The notes under the pieces: generated by a model
The model's database searches: none
What the model saw: only the letters and a program-made list of their open reading frames with translations
Told to the model about the DNA's origin: nothing
Position numbers and translations under genes: made by a program
In this document: positions 23,201 through 35,569 of the stretch, one piece after another
Numbering within the stretch: the stretch's first letter is position 1
How the letters are laid out: the number at the start of each line of letters is the position of its first letter
Assembly (NCBI RefSeq): GCF_001638985.1
Contig: NW_017265156.1
Coordinates: forward strand, 434,001-498,000
From: Phycomyces blakesleeanus NRRL 1555(-)
Lineage: Eukaryota; Mucoromycota; Mucoromycetes; Mucorales; Phycomycetaceae
Length of the DNA stretch: 64,000 bases
Direction: 5' to 3'

Positions 23201-24822
23201 ACTTGGCTATTATATATTCTTAGTATTAGCGTTGTTAATTTTTTTTTTACCTTGTATTAAAAACTGTGAGATCTTAAAATGAATCCTTTCTCGTGTTTTT
23301 GGATTTGCAAGCTCCATAGCTGCTTGTGAGTACCGATCGTGAGTCCATTTGAACTCATCACTTTCTAAAGGAAGAATATACCCTTCTTGTATGGCAGCCT
23401 GGAGCCCATTTATGGGATCTTTTTTCCATGAACTATCGCTTTTTTTCTGGTTGTGATCTTTATTTGAGCTGTTGCTCGAGTTCTCGCTGTTCGTTACATT
23501 AGATTTCTCGAGGAGTGGATGAAGGGGTTGGTCGATATTCGGATGTTTTGGCGATTCGTTTGTTTCGCCGTCTGAGTCCGAGAATTCTGATTCTTGATCT
23601 GAAGTGATCATTAAATGCTTGACAGTATTCCAGGAAAACCTGTCGCCGACAAAGGATGCCCACTTCAAAAGGCGCTGACCATCCATTGGTAATTCGCGTA
23701 GTCTAGCGACCAGAAAGCCGATGTCGAGTTCAGCATCTTGGTCCGAATCATCAGGGGACATTATAGCCTGATTGATATCTGTAATGTTGTAGTCCCATTC
23801 GTTTTCATCCCAGTTGAAGAAAATCAACTTCTTTTTTTCGAGAGCCAAGAGCAGCTGTGATACGTAAAATGCATTTCCTCGAGTCTTTTTGTATACAATT
23901 TCAGCCAAGGGTAAAACAGATTCTCGGCTAATGTCGTGAGGTCTGTGCAATGCGTCGCTTATGTATTCTACCAGAGAGTCGAATTCGAGTGCGTCGATTT
24001 TCATGTAATGGATAGTAGCCAGGTCACACTTGAGAATACTCTCTAACTTCTCGGTAATTTCTTGATCACGGTAAGTAACTAATAGTAACATCTTGACTCT
24101 TGAGGTGATTAGGGATTGTATAAGCTCCAACGAAGGCTCATCTGTGTATTTTTTTTTTAAGAAAAATAATATAATTTTATTAGTTTTTTTTTTAAAAAAA
24201 ATAATATACGTTTGTTAAATATCATTGATAAGCTTACCTGCTTGGTGAAGGTCATCCAAGAACTTTTTTTTATTTAATTATTTAATTTTTGGTTAATAAA
24301 CAGTTACAAATTAATGAAACAAAAGTACACCTTACCAAAGTAACCATACGCCAATGTGTTAGAGATCGAAAGACTTCGACAAATAGATTGTGAAACCGTA
24401 CGCGAGTCTCAACATTGTCCATGTGAACGATTTGGAAGGATTCTTTGGTGCAATTAATTTTTGGGTCAAGGAGTGGTTTGAGTTCTGGAACAAGATTGGC
24501 TAAAAGTTCGACGTTGCAGAATTGGGATCCAAGACTTGTCTGGAGATGCTTGTAGAATTCCTCAATTTCGTCTCCAGATTCTGACAAGATTTGTTGTAAG
24601 ATTTGAGAGAGTGATCGAAGTATGCATCCATAAGGTACTTTGTGACGAGAATCAAATTTTGTCATAGCCACATAGCTTGATTATTATTGTGATTGTGATT
24701 GTGATTATGATGATGATGATGATGATGATGATTATTATCGTTTGGTTATTAATTATTAATTGTTATTATTTTGGAGAAGAATACAAGTACAAATAAAAAT
24801 TGATAGATATATGGATATATAA

Positions 24823-24861
<39 letters not shown>

Positions 24862-26919
24862 TAGATAGATAGGTAAATAGGTAAATAGGTAGAGATTTGA
24901 GTTAGAATCTAAATCATAAATTTTTCAAGGATTTACCTACCTACTCTGTCGAGCAACATTCTGGACAGCACTCAGTAAAGTTGATTTACCGACACCTCCA
25001 GGGCCGTATACTGCAATAATCTCTGTGCCTTGTTTATGTGATTTTGAGATAGTTCGTCCAGTAGTACTGGACACATCACTTCCATCTAGCCCACTACAAT
25101 AACTTGGTGTAGCGTTTGACTTTCCGCCTGTAGCACTTACAACTTCCGGAATAGACACAGATTCGGTAGACTCTATTGTACTATTGTTACTTGGGTGCAT
25201 ATCAGTGGTAGGATATGAAGAGCTTGTGGCGTAAGATCTTTCGCGATGGCGCAAACATTTGTAGACTCCGGAAACTCGATGAATTATGTAAGTCATCTCG
25301 ACGATCATGTTTTGTCTTCCATACACATGTTTTGGGAGAGTGAATACAGAGGCAATATCGTGCTCAGCAAGAGGAAACATTCCGACAGACTACCAAAATG
25401 AAGAGGTAAAATAATATATATATTAAGGTAAGTATATAATTTTGAAGGGTATTAGTGGTAAGAAAAAGAAGAATAAATAGAAGAACATATGTTACCTCTG
25501 TAGATGACTCCGAGGAGCTCTTCAGGCGCTTTAGGCATTCTTTTAAGTCTGAATTTATGCCGTAAGCACTGGCATAACGGTCATCTGGGGACTATTGATG
25601 CGTTAATTATATATAAGTGTGTGTAATTATGAGTGTGGTTTCATTTTTTTTTACCAATTATCATGATTTTGATTATTATGATTATTACCTTGTTTGTCAT
25701 TTTCTCTATGATCCGAGCGATTACTTCTGGTATATTGAATTGTATATCGTTTACTAAAGGCATCTTGCGACTGAGAACACTGTTGATTATTTCAAGGGGT
25801 CCTCCGTCAAATGGACTTCGACCTGTCAGAATTACAAAGAAAACTATGCCTAGAGAGTAAATGTCGGATCTGTGATCAGGAGTGTATGTCGTTCGGCCCG
25901 TTTGTTCTGGACTCATGAAGACCAAAATTTTCTCTAGCATGGACATGGAATCTTTATTATTGGCAGTTTTGCGCCACCCTTCGCTAGTCAAATAGGTTTC
26001 GAGTGATTTTGATCCAGATCCAAAATTCCATAATTTTACTCTACTTCGGTCTTCTCCGGTCCATTGAAATGCAGAGAGTCTGATTTCTCCATGGACTACG
26101 TTGTGTCTGTGAATGAATTCGAGACAGTCTGTGCATTTGATAGCGAAACGAAGAAAGGTACTCAAATCGTAGGTTGGTTCTACAGTCGATACTCCGGTTT
26201 GTAATCCGTGCGAGTACGTATCGGATAAAGTGTTGTTTGATATTCGATTTGATCGTCGTCCGTCGTTGTGATTTTTTTGTTCATGTGTGTAAAGATCATT
26301 TGCGTCATGATTATTATGGTTATTATGATTGCTGTTGTTGGTGGTGGTAGTGGTAGTAGTGGTAGTGGTAGTTGTGGTAGTTGTGGTTGTTGTGGTGTTA
26401 CTCTTGCCAGTCTCATCAGAATAGCGTCGCTTGTCAAAGTAATTTTGACCTTCGTCCGCATAAATAACTACAGTTAGTCCGCTCGGTAGATTGAGATATT
26501 CGAGTGGACGCACTGAATGGTAAAGTATGATCGATAGTAAGTCTATTGTTATTGCCTTTTTTTGTGAGGTTGTTTTTCAACTTACCCAAATAGGATGGGC
26601 CGTCTGTTAATTGGTAGAGTCGTTTCATGATGTAAAATTCTCTTTCGAGCCGGAGAGAGTTTGTAGATACTTTTGCGACTACAGGCTTCTTGTTGGAGAT
26701 TCTAAACAAATCGCATGTCAGTCAAGGCTTTTGTTGTTATTTATATCTGCTGTTGTTGTATATTTACCTGTAGCCATAAATAATGTCAATACTTTCCCCA
26801 TGAACTAGACTTGGAGTGGGTGCTGATTTGAAATGATAGCCAGGGATCTGCAAATTATCTCCAATTACGCTAAAGTTGGTTTGCTCATTGTAGGAGATGG
26901 TAGATCCTGAATTCGACAT
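18170..26919 (-). CDS. Hybrid histidine kinase with N-terminal pseudokinase, AAA ATPase and GAF (group X, Mak2-like)
   Basis: Nineteen exons (minus): 26919-26768, 26701-26586, 26512-25689, 25591-25496, 25389-24941, 24675-24336, 24262-24238, 24141-23251, 23163-22581, 22430-22265, 22175-21243, 21178-20915, 20859-20767, 20694-20258, 20180-19539, 19443-18743, 18675-18522, 18464-18325, 18242-18170; about 2360 aa. Order: Ser/Thr-kinase-like domain (HGEIR for HRD and NFG for DFG, so a pseudokinase) with a poly-Thr insert; AAA ATPase (GPGGVGKST; Walker [11 protein letters not shown] on a 25-nt exon); TPR-like helices; GAF; HisKA ([13 protein letters not shown]); HATPase (GGTGLGLSI); a degenerate and a C-terminal receiver ([12 protein letters not shown] ... 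YLTKPL). This matches fission-yeast Mak2/Mak3 peroxide sensors. Every junction is in phase except exon 17, which lacks one base (T6 where seven are needed) before the phosphoacceptor Asp, so the receiver is frameshifted. Confidence 0.88.
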
Positions 26920-29813
26920 TGTGAAAGCTTTCTTACTTCAAGAAGTCTAGGAAATAAAGAGAAAGAGATTAAGCAAAAAGCTTCTTTATTTTTAGTGCGA
27001 TTGAATCAAGAAAGCAGGCCAATCGAGAATCGAATGGCGAAACAGGCTTCTCGGTATCCCTTTTTTTTATATTATATGTATGCATTTATTTTTATTTATT
27101 TAGTTATTTTGGTAGACAGCAAAATATTAGAAAGTGAATCAAGACAATATAAGCAATACTTACTTGGTTTGCGTTTCTCTTAAGAAGAAAAAACTTGTTC
27201 TTTTTTTGTCTTTATTTCTATCCTCAGTACTGATACAATGAATAAAGGTATGGGTTGCTTTTAACGAAGACAATAACAAAAGATAGAGACCAAGGGTAAA
27301 TCAATAAGAATTATTTGGTTAAAGCTAGTTATGTTAAGGAAGCAAGAGATAAAAAAAAAAAAGGGAAAGAAGGAGAAGGAGAAGGAGAAGGAAAGTGAAA
27401 GAGAGAGAGAGAGAAAGAGAGAGAAAGAGAGTGAAAGGATAGACTATTTTTTTAGTGTGTTATTTTTTTTGTATTTTTTTTTTAAAAAAAGAAACTCAAT
27501 GGGGTTGCATGGCTCACCTAAAGAAGACTATAGAGAAATATAGAAAAAATGTGTGTGTATGTGTGTGTGTGTGTGTGAAGTGAGAGAGAGAAAGAGAGAG
27601 AGAAATTAGCCAAGCAAAAAAAAAAAAACCAAAAAAAAATCGGGGAACTAGGCCATCATCATTAAACAAATATGATATCTTTCTTTACGCTTCTTTTTTG
27701 TATTATTTTTTCAAACCCATCTGTCCCACACAAGTCTTGTAAGTTGTTAAAGTCACATTGAGTCTAGATGACTGAAGCCAAGAAATGGGTCGGTCTAACT
27801 GGTAAAGAAATTTATTTTGGGCACTTAAATGTGCCCACATTTTCATATCCTATTGTATTCTATTGTATTATGTAACCAGAATATCTTTTGTAATATAGGC
27901 CAATTGAACTAATAAGTAATGCTAGGAAAATACTATTGATTGGTGATAGAGAAATATTCTATCAAAGGCTACAGTTAATTAATTAGATTCTAAGGTAGTT
28001 CTTATATTTTATTTTAAACTTTTTTTTTAGTTTATTTTAAAGAGAGGTGGATGAAACACCCAGCTAATGGGCACAATGTTCTGATTTAGCTTGTGACAGG
28101 GTATCAATAGAGTATAAGGTTAGGAGATTAAAGACAAAAGAAGCGTGAAGAGAGGAGAAGGAGAAAAGGGGTAGAGGAGGGTGGAGAGGTACCCTGTAAA
28201 AGGGTTCTTGTTCTATGAGGAAATGTTTGGAATAGATAAGTCAAATAAATGAAATTGGCAGGTAAACAGGTAGGTAGGCAAAGTGAAATAATTTGACCAG
28301 AAAGATAAATATGGTAATGAATAACCATTTCCACCACACTGGTACTAGTAGCTTGAAATGGTTCGTGTATTTTTGATACTGTAAAAAAAACATAAAATTG
28401 AATCAATAACACTAATACTAACAATACAAGTCCGATTTTACTACTTTTATAAACATGGCAAAATATATAAATTCTATATAAAATACGAGCAATTCTATAA
28501 ATCTGTATATCTTTGTTTTGAATATATATATATATGAAATACAGGAAATTATGATATTTTATCGATATTTATTGAATTTGTCCATACCCACAACACCGTT
28601 ATCAATATCGAAAATACTGGATATTCAAATATACCTTATTTTTTTTGGTAACAATAAAAAAACGTTTTTTTATATATATGCCATATATTAAAAGGCTAAA
28701 ATTATAAAATCTACTACTATTTATTATTTTATATATTTTCTAGAATATATACAGATTTTTGATTTTTACAAATATATACATTTATACATATATATATAAT
28801 CAAGGGTGACTGGGTCTTTAGTACCATGTTCATCAGAGCAATATTTTCTATAGTAAATATCAGATGTTAAACGATAGTAATAGCACATATAAATAATTTT
28901 TTTCAAAAAAAACTATATCGATTAATAAGATTTTTACAGCCGGATCAGACTGTTTATGGTAATGACTAGATAGTCCAGATTATTAATATATTTTGAATAC
29001 TGATACATAAATAAATTATAATATAGAAATATAGAAATAGCTAAAGAAAACGAAAGAAAATGAAAGAAAAGAAAGGAAACGAAACGAAACGAAACGAAAA
29101 ATTGGTTTGAATTATCATTAAATAACAATTTATCAAAGTACACACACACAATAAATCAGCAAGAATAAGAATAATGAACAACTCCAGAAAGAAAGTAGAA
29201 AAAAAACATCGCATAGGTGTGCAAATGAAATTATCTTTACTTGTTTCTCTAGCTTTATATAATATGTATAATAGTATTCAGAGAACTATTACGTTACTTA
29301 AATTTTTTTTTGTTACATTCAAAAGAAAACAGACACTAAAACCTAATAATTATTATTTTTGACCCGCGTTTTATTGATCGGCCGTTGCTGATATAAAAAT
29401 AATAATAGAAAGAAAAAAGGTAAAAATCTGGGTATTTTATCGTAAATTTATAGGCGATCGTTTTAACTGTTTATTTAAGGCGGAGGCTGTACAGATCCGA
29501 AAAGGATCTTTTGTGAAGTTTGGTGCTTTGCTTTGTTTTACTTTGATCTTCCTTATAATAACCCCCCCCCCCCCCCATTATCTTTCTCCTAATAAAGATA
29601 AACTTGCTTGCAGTCAACCACATTTCTTTTTACATTTAATAGCTACATACTCAACCGATGTTCTTGCTAATCAAAGACCTTAAATACATTATCCATTGAT
29701 AGATATTAACAAGCAATGTATATATATATATATTCATTTACAAAAGAAGCCTTATATTATTACTGTAAATCCACAATTTATATCGTTTCTTTTCCTCTCT
29801 TCCTCTCTCTCTT
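26920..29813. other. 2.9-kb region without a recognised gene
   Basis: The region lies between the histidine kinase start and the truncated nucleoporin gene. It holds a GA-rich purine tract (27340-27440), a (GT)n run (27550-27577), A-tracts (27618-27640), short (AT)n runs (28518-28534, 28783-28797), GAAAC repeats (29075-29099) and a run of 15 C (29562-29576). Small ORFs here look random. No RNA gene was recognised. Confidence 0.5.
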
Positions 29814-30710
29814 TTAATCCATTTGGAAACGGTTGGTTTGAAGGACATTTAGTCTCGACTTTAACATGGTCGCTGAAGCAGAATCAATAGTATCTGTGCC
29901 ATCTTGTCCTTCAGTCCCACACAAACGGACCCGGATATCATCCCAAGTTTCTCTAATCTCGCTATCAAATTCATTATCCATATCTTGAAGAATCTACAAT
30001 AGAAATTATTATTATTATTATTATTATTTGATAATCAGACACAGGTATACCGCAGATTTCAATTCAATTCAATCCAATTATTTGGATATATAAATATATA
30101 TACCTATATATACATATGGGTGTGTATTTACCTCTTGTTTTTCACTTTCCATCAAATCGACAATTGTCTGTGTACGCTTCTGTTTAAAATAACCCTAAAA
30201 ATATGCAATAAAAATAATACAATTAATATACATAATTATAACCACTAAAAAAAACATTTCTTTAAATTAAGATTACTTCGACATCGGTATCTTTAATAGG
30301 TTGTCGATATTCAGTAGGTTCACCAAGGTAGATCGTGCCTAATTCGCGAGTCAGCACTTGTGTGTTAACTCCTGCCTGAGCCAGAAAGTAATGACTAATT
30401 ATCAAAGCATGAGTCAAGATGTGGGACGAAGCGTAAATGATCAAAAAATAGTGACAATAACAACACTAATCATAATTATCGTAATAATAATAATAATACA
30501 GACAAAGAATGACATGACTCACGCTTTAATATCAAGACCATTTCCTGAAGGTGCGCTATTTGCTTTGAGGGTTTGTGATTGTGTTGCGATTTGACTTAAG
30601 CCACGTTCCAATGGGGCTAATTCCTGAGGATTGACTTGACTAGCCAAAAGCCTGGACCTCTCCAAAATCTGAGAAAGCGATGAATTTTGACTAGATGTTG
30701 ATTTGGTCAT
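29814..30710 (-). CDS. NIC96: Nup93/NIC96 N-terminal fragment (truncated paralogue)
   Basis: Four in-phase exons (30710-30523, 30394-30277, 30194-30132, 29993-29814) encode 182 aa. The sequence follows the N-terminal region of Nup93/Nic96: an initial helix (LSQILERSRLLASQ), the block LAPLERGLSQIATQSQTL, a LLA-like motif (HYFLAQAGVNTQVL), the acidic-aromatic motif (PIKDTDVEGYFKQKR) and a coil ending in ETWDDIRVRL. It then stops, whereas family proteins are 800-1000 aa with a large alpha-helical solenoid. The N-terminal segment of Nic96 is the part that anchors the Nsp1 channel complex in the nuclear pore. It may be a truncated duplicate, a pseudogene, or a free anchoring peptide. No solenoid sequence was found downstream. 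Confidence 0.7.
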
Positions 30711-32331
30711 TGAATGAACTGTGTTGTGTGTGTGTATGTGTGTGTAAAGTACAGTTAAATTAACTAAATGCCAAAGTGACCTAGTTTTGGTTGCAAGATA
30801 GTTTGGGACTGCAAAAAATTAAGTGGGAATTAGTGCTGATTTAAATCCCCGTCACAATCTTGCAAGAGCCTTTTGTTTGTCTTGAGCAAACAAATTACTT
30901 CAAATCCAATAATGTGTTTACATTTTCTCAAAGGATTCTTTAATATTTTTTAAGGGCAGATCAGTAACATAGATACTAATTTGTGTTTATTTTTAAAAGG
31001 ATACTTATGGGCAAATAAATATATATATGCGTATAACAGAGAATACTAGGAAGTTAGTTATTTATAAAAAGGTACAAGAAGACCTCAAAGTTTTACAAAA
31101 TAAAAATTTTAAAAAAATTGTTGACACTCAAATATATATTTTGTAGGCTGCTTAAAAGTCTTAGTTTTCTAAGCATAAATGTAGGTATCAAAAATTCACA
31201 AAATACCTTGACTTTCAGCCCCACCATTACGCACAAAAAAAAAGAGCTCAAACTAAATTAAACTCTTGCTGTGTCAGATACGTTTATTTTCATAATAGTA
31301 CAGGGTTTTTGTTGAGGCGATACATGTTAATTTAAAGAGAAAGATAAAGTTATGAATGGGGTACAGATATATGTAAGATGTATCTCTCTGCGTGTAGAAT
31401 TTATCTGTTCTTGAAGAAACGAATTATTTTCTGCTTATACTTACCTATATTCGTTCTCTGGCATTCTATAAAAGTAAGAACCAATAAACCAGACTTTGAA
31501 TAGTGAAAAGCGTCGAGTTGTACTGTGTATTATTATGGAGAAAGAATGGTGATTCCGATAGTGATTTTGGAATTAACGCAATTTGATAAGAAATTTAATG
31601 AAATCAAAAACATTTATGGCATAATTTCTTAACGTGTTACGGATTTGATGTTCGCTGCGTTATGTCATTCAATCAACAAGTTTACCCTTTACCGAATCAG
31701 TTGTATAATAATCATAATTCACCGTCGTACTTTATATTAGCCAATGGTATAAAAAGCCCACAAGAAGAAGACTCGAGCTTTATTCATTGCTTCAGAATAA
31801 CTCATCAAAAAAATCGTGTCATTTAGAACGAGACAGTATTTAAGTTTTCAAGAGATGTAAACATAAGATAATAAAAAGAAGATTTCTGAATATATACATA
31901 TAAGTGATAGCTTTTATCATATTGTACCAAGAGAATAGATAAAGTATCTTTTAAAAAGATAACGATATTTCAAAAAAAATACATTTAGTGTTAGATATAT
32001 AGATATATAGTAACTATATTTTTTATTACTATCACTAAATCATACCCAATTGACCTATTTATTCTGTTTTATAATGAGATCAAATGAATTAATTTGTTAG
32101 ATATAATATAACACTTTCTTTTTTCATAATAAGTTGGTTGTTTTTACAATCTTTATCTGACGAAGCTTCTTTTTATTGTAATCATAATCACCGAAACATG
32201 ACACTTTTATGCAAGTATTACAACATACACTTTTATAGTCTTCCACAGTCACTTATCAAAAAACTATATAAGCTGTCAAAAGATACGTGGATTGCATTTT
32301 ATATCTCTTTCTGCCATTTTGTTTATTCATC
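30711..32331. other. Intergenic region, no recognised gene
   Basis: AT-rich DNA with no gene seen. The 13-mer AGTTTGGGACTGC at 30801-30813 recurs near 36969 and may mark relics of the same element. A CCAAT plus TATAAAA arrangement lies at about 31740-31755 with no convincing ORF after it. Confidence 0.4.
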
Positions 32332-32682
32332 ATGTTCGCTCAAAGCTCTTTAACAGCCATCTCTATTCCTTCTGCTTCTGCCATAAGACAAAGATCTTAC
32401 TCTCAAGGTAAAATTTAATTGAATTTAATACACAAATCAAGATTAATTTTCTAACATACTTTTGTTTTATAGGAGTTCATAAATATCTTTGTAGAAAGTC
32501 CCACATTTCCTAATGAAAGTTTCATGGATATCGATTCTGGGTATTGTTCTCTGGACGAGCTTGAAGTTTTGTTTACTGAGCATGGCGATGATGAGGATGA
32601 TATAGAAATCCTTTTGGACCCTTCCGAACTTGATCTGGAAGATCAATTTGTCTACGAAATGTGCAACATTTCAATCTTTTAA
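32332..32682 (+). CDS. Small acidic protein of unknown function, tandem copy A
   Basis: Two exons, 32332-32407 and 32495-32682, encode 87 aa. I do not recognise the family. The N-terminus is Ser/Ala-rich with a basic RQRSYSQ motif at the splice junction. The middle has SFMDID and the C-terminus is strongly acidic and conserved with copy B (DDIEILLDPSELDLEDQ, then FVYEMCNISIF at the very end). DDIEILLD resembles a SUMO-interaction motif (hydrophobic core in acidic residues), which is inference. Upstream lies CTATATAA at about 32264. The acceptor used by copy B is followed here by an extra G that would shift the frame; the next AG (32493-32494) restores phase. Typical signal peptides or membrane spans are absent. 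Confidence 0.6.
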
Positions 32683-34018
32683 ATCAATTTTGTATTTCTT
32701 TCAGACGAAAGCTTAACTTGTATCTATATTATTTCATTTCATTCATTACGTCTTAATTTGCATCAAACCCACTCATCATTCATAATAAACATATCTGACA
32801 TTGGCTACTATATCTCTTGCTCTAATTATTTCTGCTGAAATATTTTCTTTAGTACACTCAATGAGAAGCATTAAATTTTTGAACTATTACATATATACTC
32901 TTATATATATATATATAGGGTAGCTTTTTGGCATACATACCAAATTAAAAGCCTCGCCTTTTATGGGCGTGGAAGGATAATCAAAGAGAAAATTCAAAAT
33001 GTGCATTCAATATACAAGCACTCAATAATAATAGGTCATTGCAACAAATGAATTTTATGTATAACAGCTTTTGAAACCAAAAAAATAGCGATAGGATGTG
33101 CATACTACTTTAAAAATATTATATCATTATGTAGTTTATTCTATTCCATTATATTTTGTTCGCTGATATTTCAAGCATATACATAATGAAAGTTGGCACG
33201 TAATTCTAATTTCATATTATTGCTCTTACTGATGATAAAAAAATGAGTTCATAAACTAATATTTTTTTGGTTTACTCAAACATTAAGTGAAATAATTTTC
33301 TTTTCACCACTCTGTACAGAAGATAGAATCCCTACTAATAATGTTAAATTGGACTACTAAACCTTTGTCATTATCGTGTATACGACTAGTATTTTCCAGA
33401 AGAAATGGCTGAGACACAGAGCTCACATTAGTTATGATTAAAAAAAGCCATAATTGTTTACTAAAGACCCAATGCTTTTCTTAATAGAGGATATCATTAT
33501 ATTATATAATTCCATAAATTTTTATCTTGGTCTTTTAATAATTCTGGGCTACATCTAGGTATGCACATTTAGCGGTTTGTACTGTTCCTTTCTATAAGCC
33601 CGAGTTTCGTATTTATATCTTGAAATGGGCAAATACTTTCATTGATAGGATCAAGTATGTTATTGTAGCCGAAAATATGTTAGTCCAATTGTGTAGTCTC
33701 ATCGCACTTGATATAATTACAAAAGCTATACATTAAATGGTCGTTTGTTTATTCAGATATATCAATGGATTTGAGATAAATATATTAGTTAAAGTAAAAA
33801 TAAGCATTTCTTTTTTAAAAAAAAATGGTTGTTTTTACAATCTTTATTTGACAAAACAGCCTATCATTCTGATAATAATCACTGAAAGATGAGACTTTTA
33901 TGCAATGATTACATCGCATCAATAACCTGGCCCGTCACTCTTCAAAAAGACTATATAATCTACCAAAAAGTATATGCATCGGATTCTATCTCTCTTTCTG
34001 CTATTCATTTTATTCATT
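32683..34018. other. Spacer between the tandem small genes
   Basis: The first part is the 3' region of copy A, with a poly(A) signal AATAAA-like word (ATAATAAAC, about 32781). The part from about 33826 is a duplicated promoter: GGTTGTTTTTACAATCTTTA at 33826 matches 32133, and a TATA-like CTATATAA lies near 33951. No further copy was recognised. Confidence 0.45.
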
Positions 34019-34368
34019 ATGTCTACCCAAAACGTCTCAAAACACAACTCTACTTCTTCTATTCCTGCCAAAAGGCAAAGATCGTACTCTCAAGGTAAAA
34101 TGTATCTTAACTGAATACGAAAATAAGAATTAATTTTCTAATATATTTTTATTTATTAGAGTCGATTAGTATCTCTCCAGAAAGCTCTAAATATTCTAAC
34201 GACAGTTTTATGGATGTCGACTTTTGCAATTGTTCTGCTGACAAGTTAAAGACCTCATTTAGTAATTGTGATGAAGAGGACGACGATATTGAAATTCTTT
34301 TAGACCCTTCTCAACTTGATATAGAGGGTCAATTCGTGTATGAGATGTGCAGCATTTCAACCTTTTGA
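34019..34368 (+). CDS. Small acidic protein of unknown function, tandem copy B
   Basis: Two exons, 34019-34094 and 34160-34368, encode 94 aa. It is a paralogue of the gene 1.69 kb upstream. Shared features are the donor context TACTCTCAAG/GTAAAAT, the RQRSYSQE junction, SFMD(I/V)D, the acidic stretch DDDIEILLDPSQLD and the C-terminal FVYEMCSISTF. Exon 1 has the same length (76 nt) in both copies and upstream sequence is conserved for about 200 bp, so a whole transcription unit was duplicated. The reading frame remains open despite considerable divergence, mostly in the middle region, which argues for function in both copies. Function and localisation are unknown. Confidence 0.6.
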
Positions 34369-35262
34369 TTTTGTTTATCTCTCTTTTTCTCTTTCTTTCA
34401 AACATAAGTCTGGCATGTATTCAAACTATTCCATCTTATTTATTACTTTCTAATTTGATCTCAATCAACTTGTAATTTATAATAAAATATGTGTTTCCCA
34501 TTGATATCGATATCTTCTTTGTTACAATCCTTTCTATTAACGACTTGCTTTGTGTATGTGTGCAAAAGCAATTAACAAGAACAAGTAGAAGTATATAAGA
34601 ACCGGATTAGAATAGGTCATTATAGCGCAGGAATATATACACAACTATTTTGTATAAGAGTCTTTAAAATAACCTTGTATTAATATAGCTTGCGTATACT
34701 ACTTGTAAAATAGAATAGTATCATTCTGGCAATTCTATTTTACAGCCACGGCTCGAAATAGTGATATTAGGGAAGAAATCAAATAACATATCTCTACCAC
34801 TATATAGAGTGTTATAATGACTACTTGGTGACCTTATTTTTCATTTTGTTTTTTAGTAATAGCGTATAAACTCATATAAACAATTATCATAATATCTATA
34901 TTTTACTAAATCAATCAATAATAGAAAACATTACTTTTTAACTCACACATCATAGCTCGTCACTTTTACTTAACAGCAACAGTACTAGATACATAGAGTG
35001 CAATGTTTAGTAAGTATTATTGAAATTATATGATTTTTAAGCAACTTGAAACACTTTCAGAAAACACTTTTTGTTCGCTTGTATATGACAATATGTTTAA
35101 GAAATGTTTTTATTAATCTATATTAACCTTTTGTCTTTTCTTAATATAACATATTTCTCAATGTCTTCAAAATTAGGTAATTAAACAAATAAATTCTGGT
35201 AGAAGTTTAAAGAAAGTTGACAGTATTAAAATGACAAGGGCAGAGTATCTTTTGAGCACTTG
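34369..35262. other. Intergenic region, no recognised gene
   Basis: AT-rich DNA following copy B. No gene or repeat was recognised before the solo LTR. Confidence 0.4.
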
Positions 35263-35569
35263 TACTTTGTGGTATACACACCACAATTGAGTGAAGAACA
35301 GACCCCACAACCAAACACTGGTTCCTTCTTGCTAATGAACCTGGCAAGTTAACAATCTCCGGAACTGTTACACACCAGGCACACGTACACTACACACTCA
35401 TACAGTGTAAACCAACCATTACACAACAGGGATTTGAATTACAGGGATTTGAATAGTAGCAGATAAAAACAATATTATTTTGTCTCTTTAATAAATAACA
35501 CTCTCACAGTATCTACTTTTCCCATTATTGAGATACTAACCCATAAACAGTCCCGAATACCTCATACTT
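35263..35569 (+). mobile_element. Solo LTR, 297 bp, with 5-bp target duplication
   Basis: The LTR spans 35268-35564, begins TGTGGTATAC and ends ATACCTCA (TG...CA). It is flanked by TACTT on both sides (35263-35267, 35565-35569), the 5-bp duplication of an LTR retrotransposon insertion. It is about 90 percent similar by eye to the inverted copy at 37949-38230 and differs by a 15-bp internal tandem duplication (around 35434-35463, word ACAGGGATTTGAAT). No internal region remains, so it is a product of LTR-LTR recombination. Confidence 0.75.

Noticed and set aside
26268..26477. Gly/Ser-rich plus-strand ORF
   Set aside because: It is the complement of the poly-Thr/Asn repeat in the histidine kinase exon.
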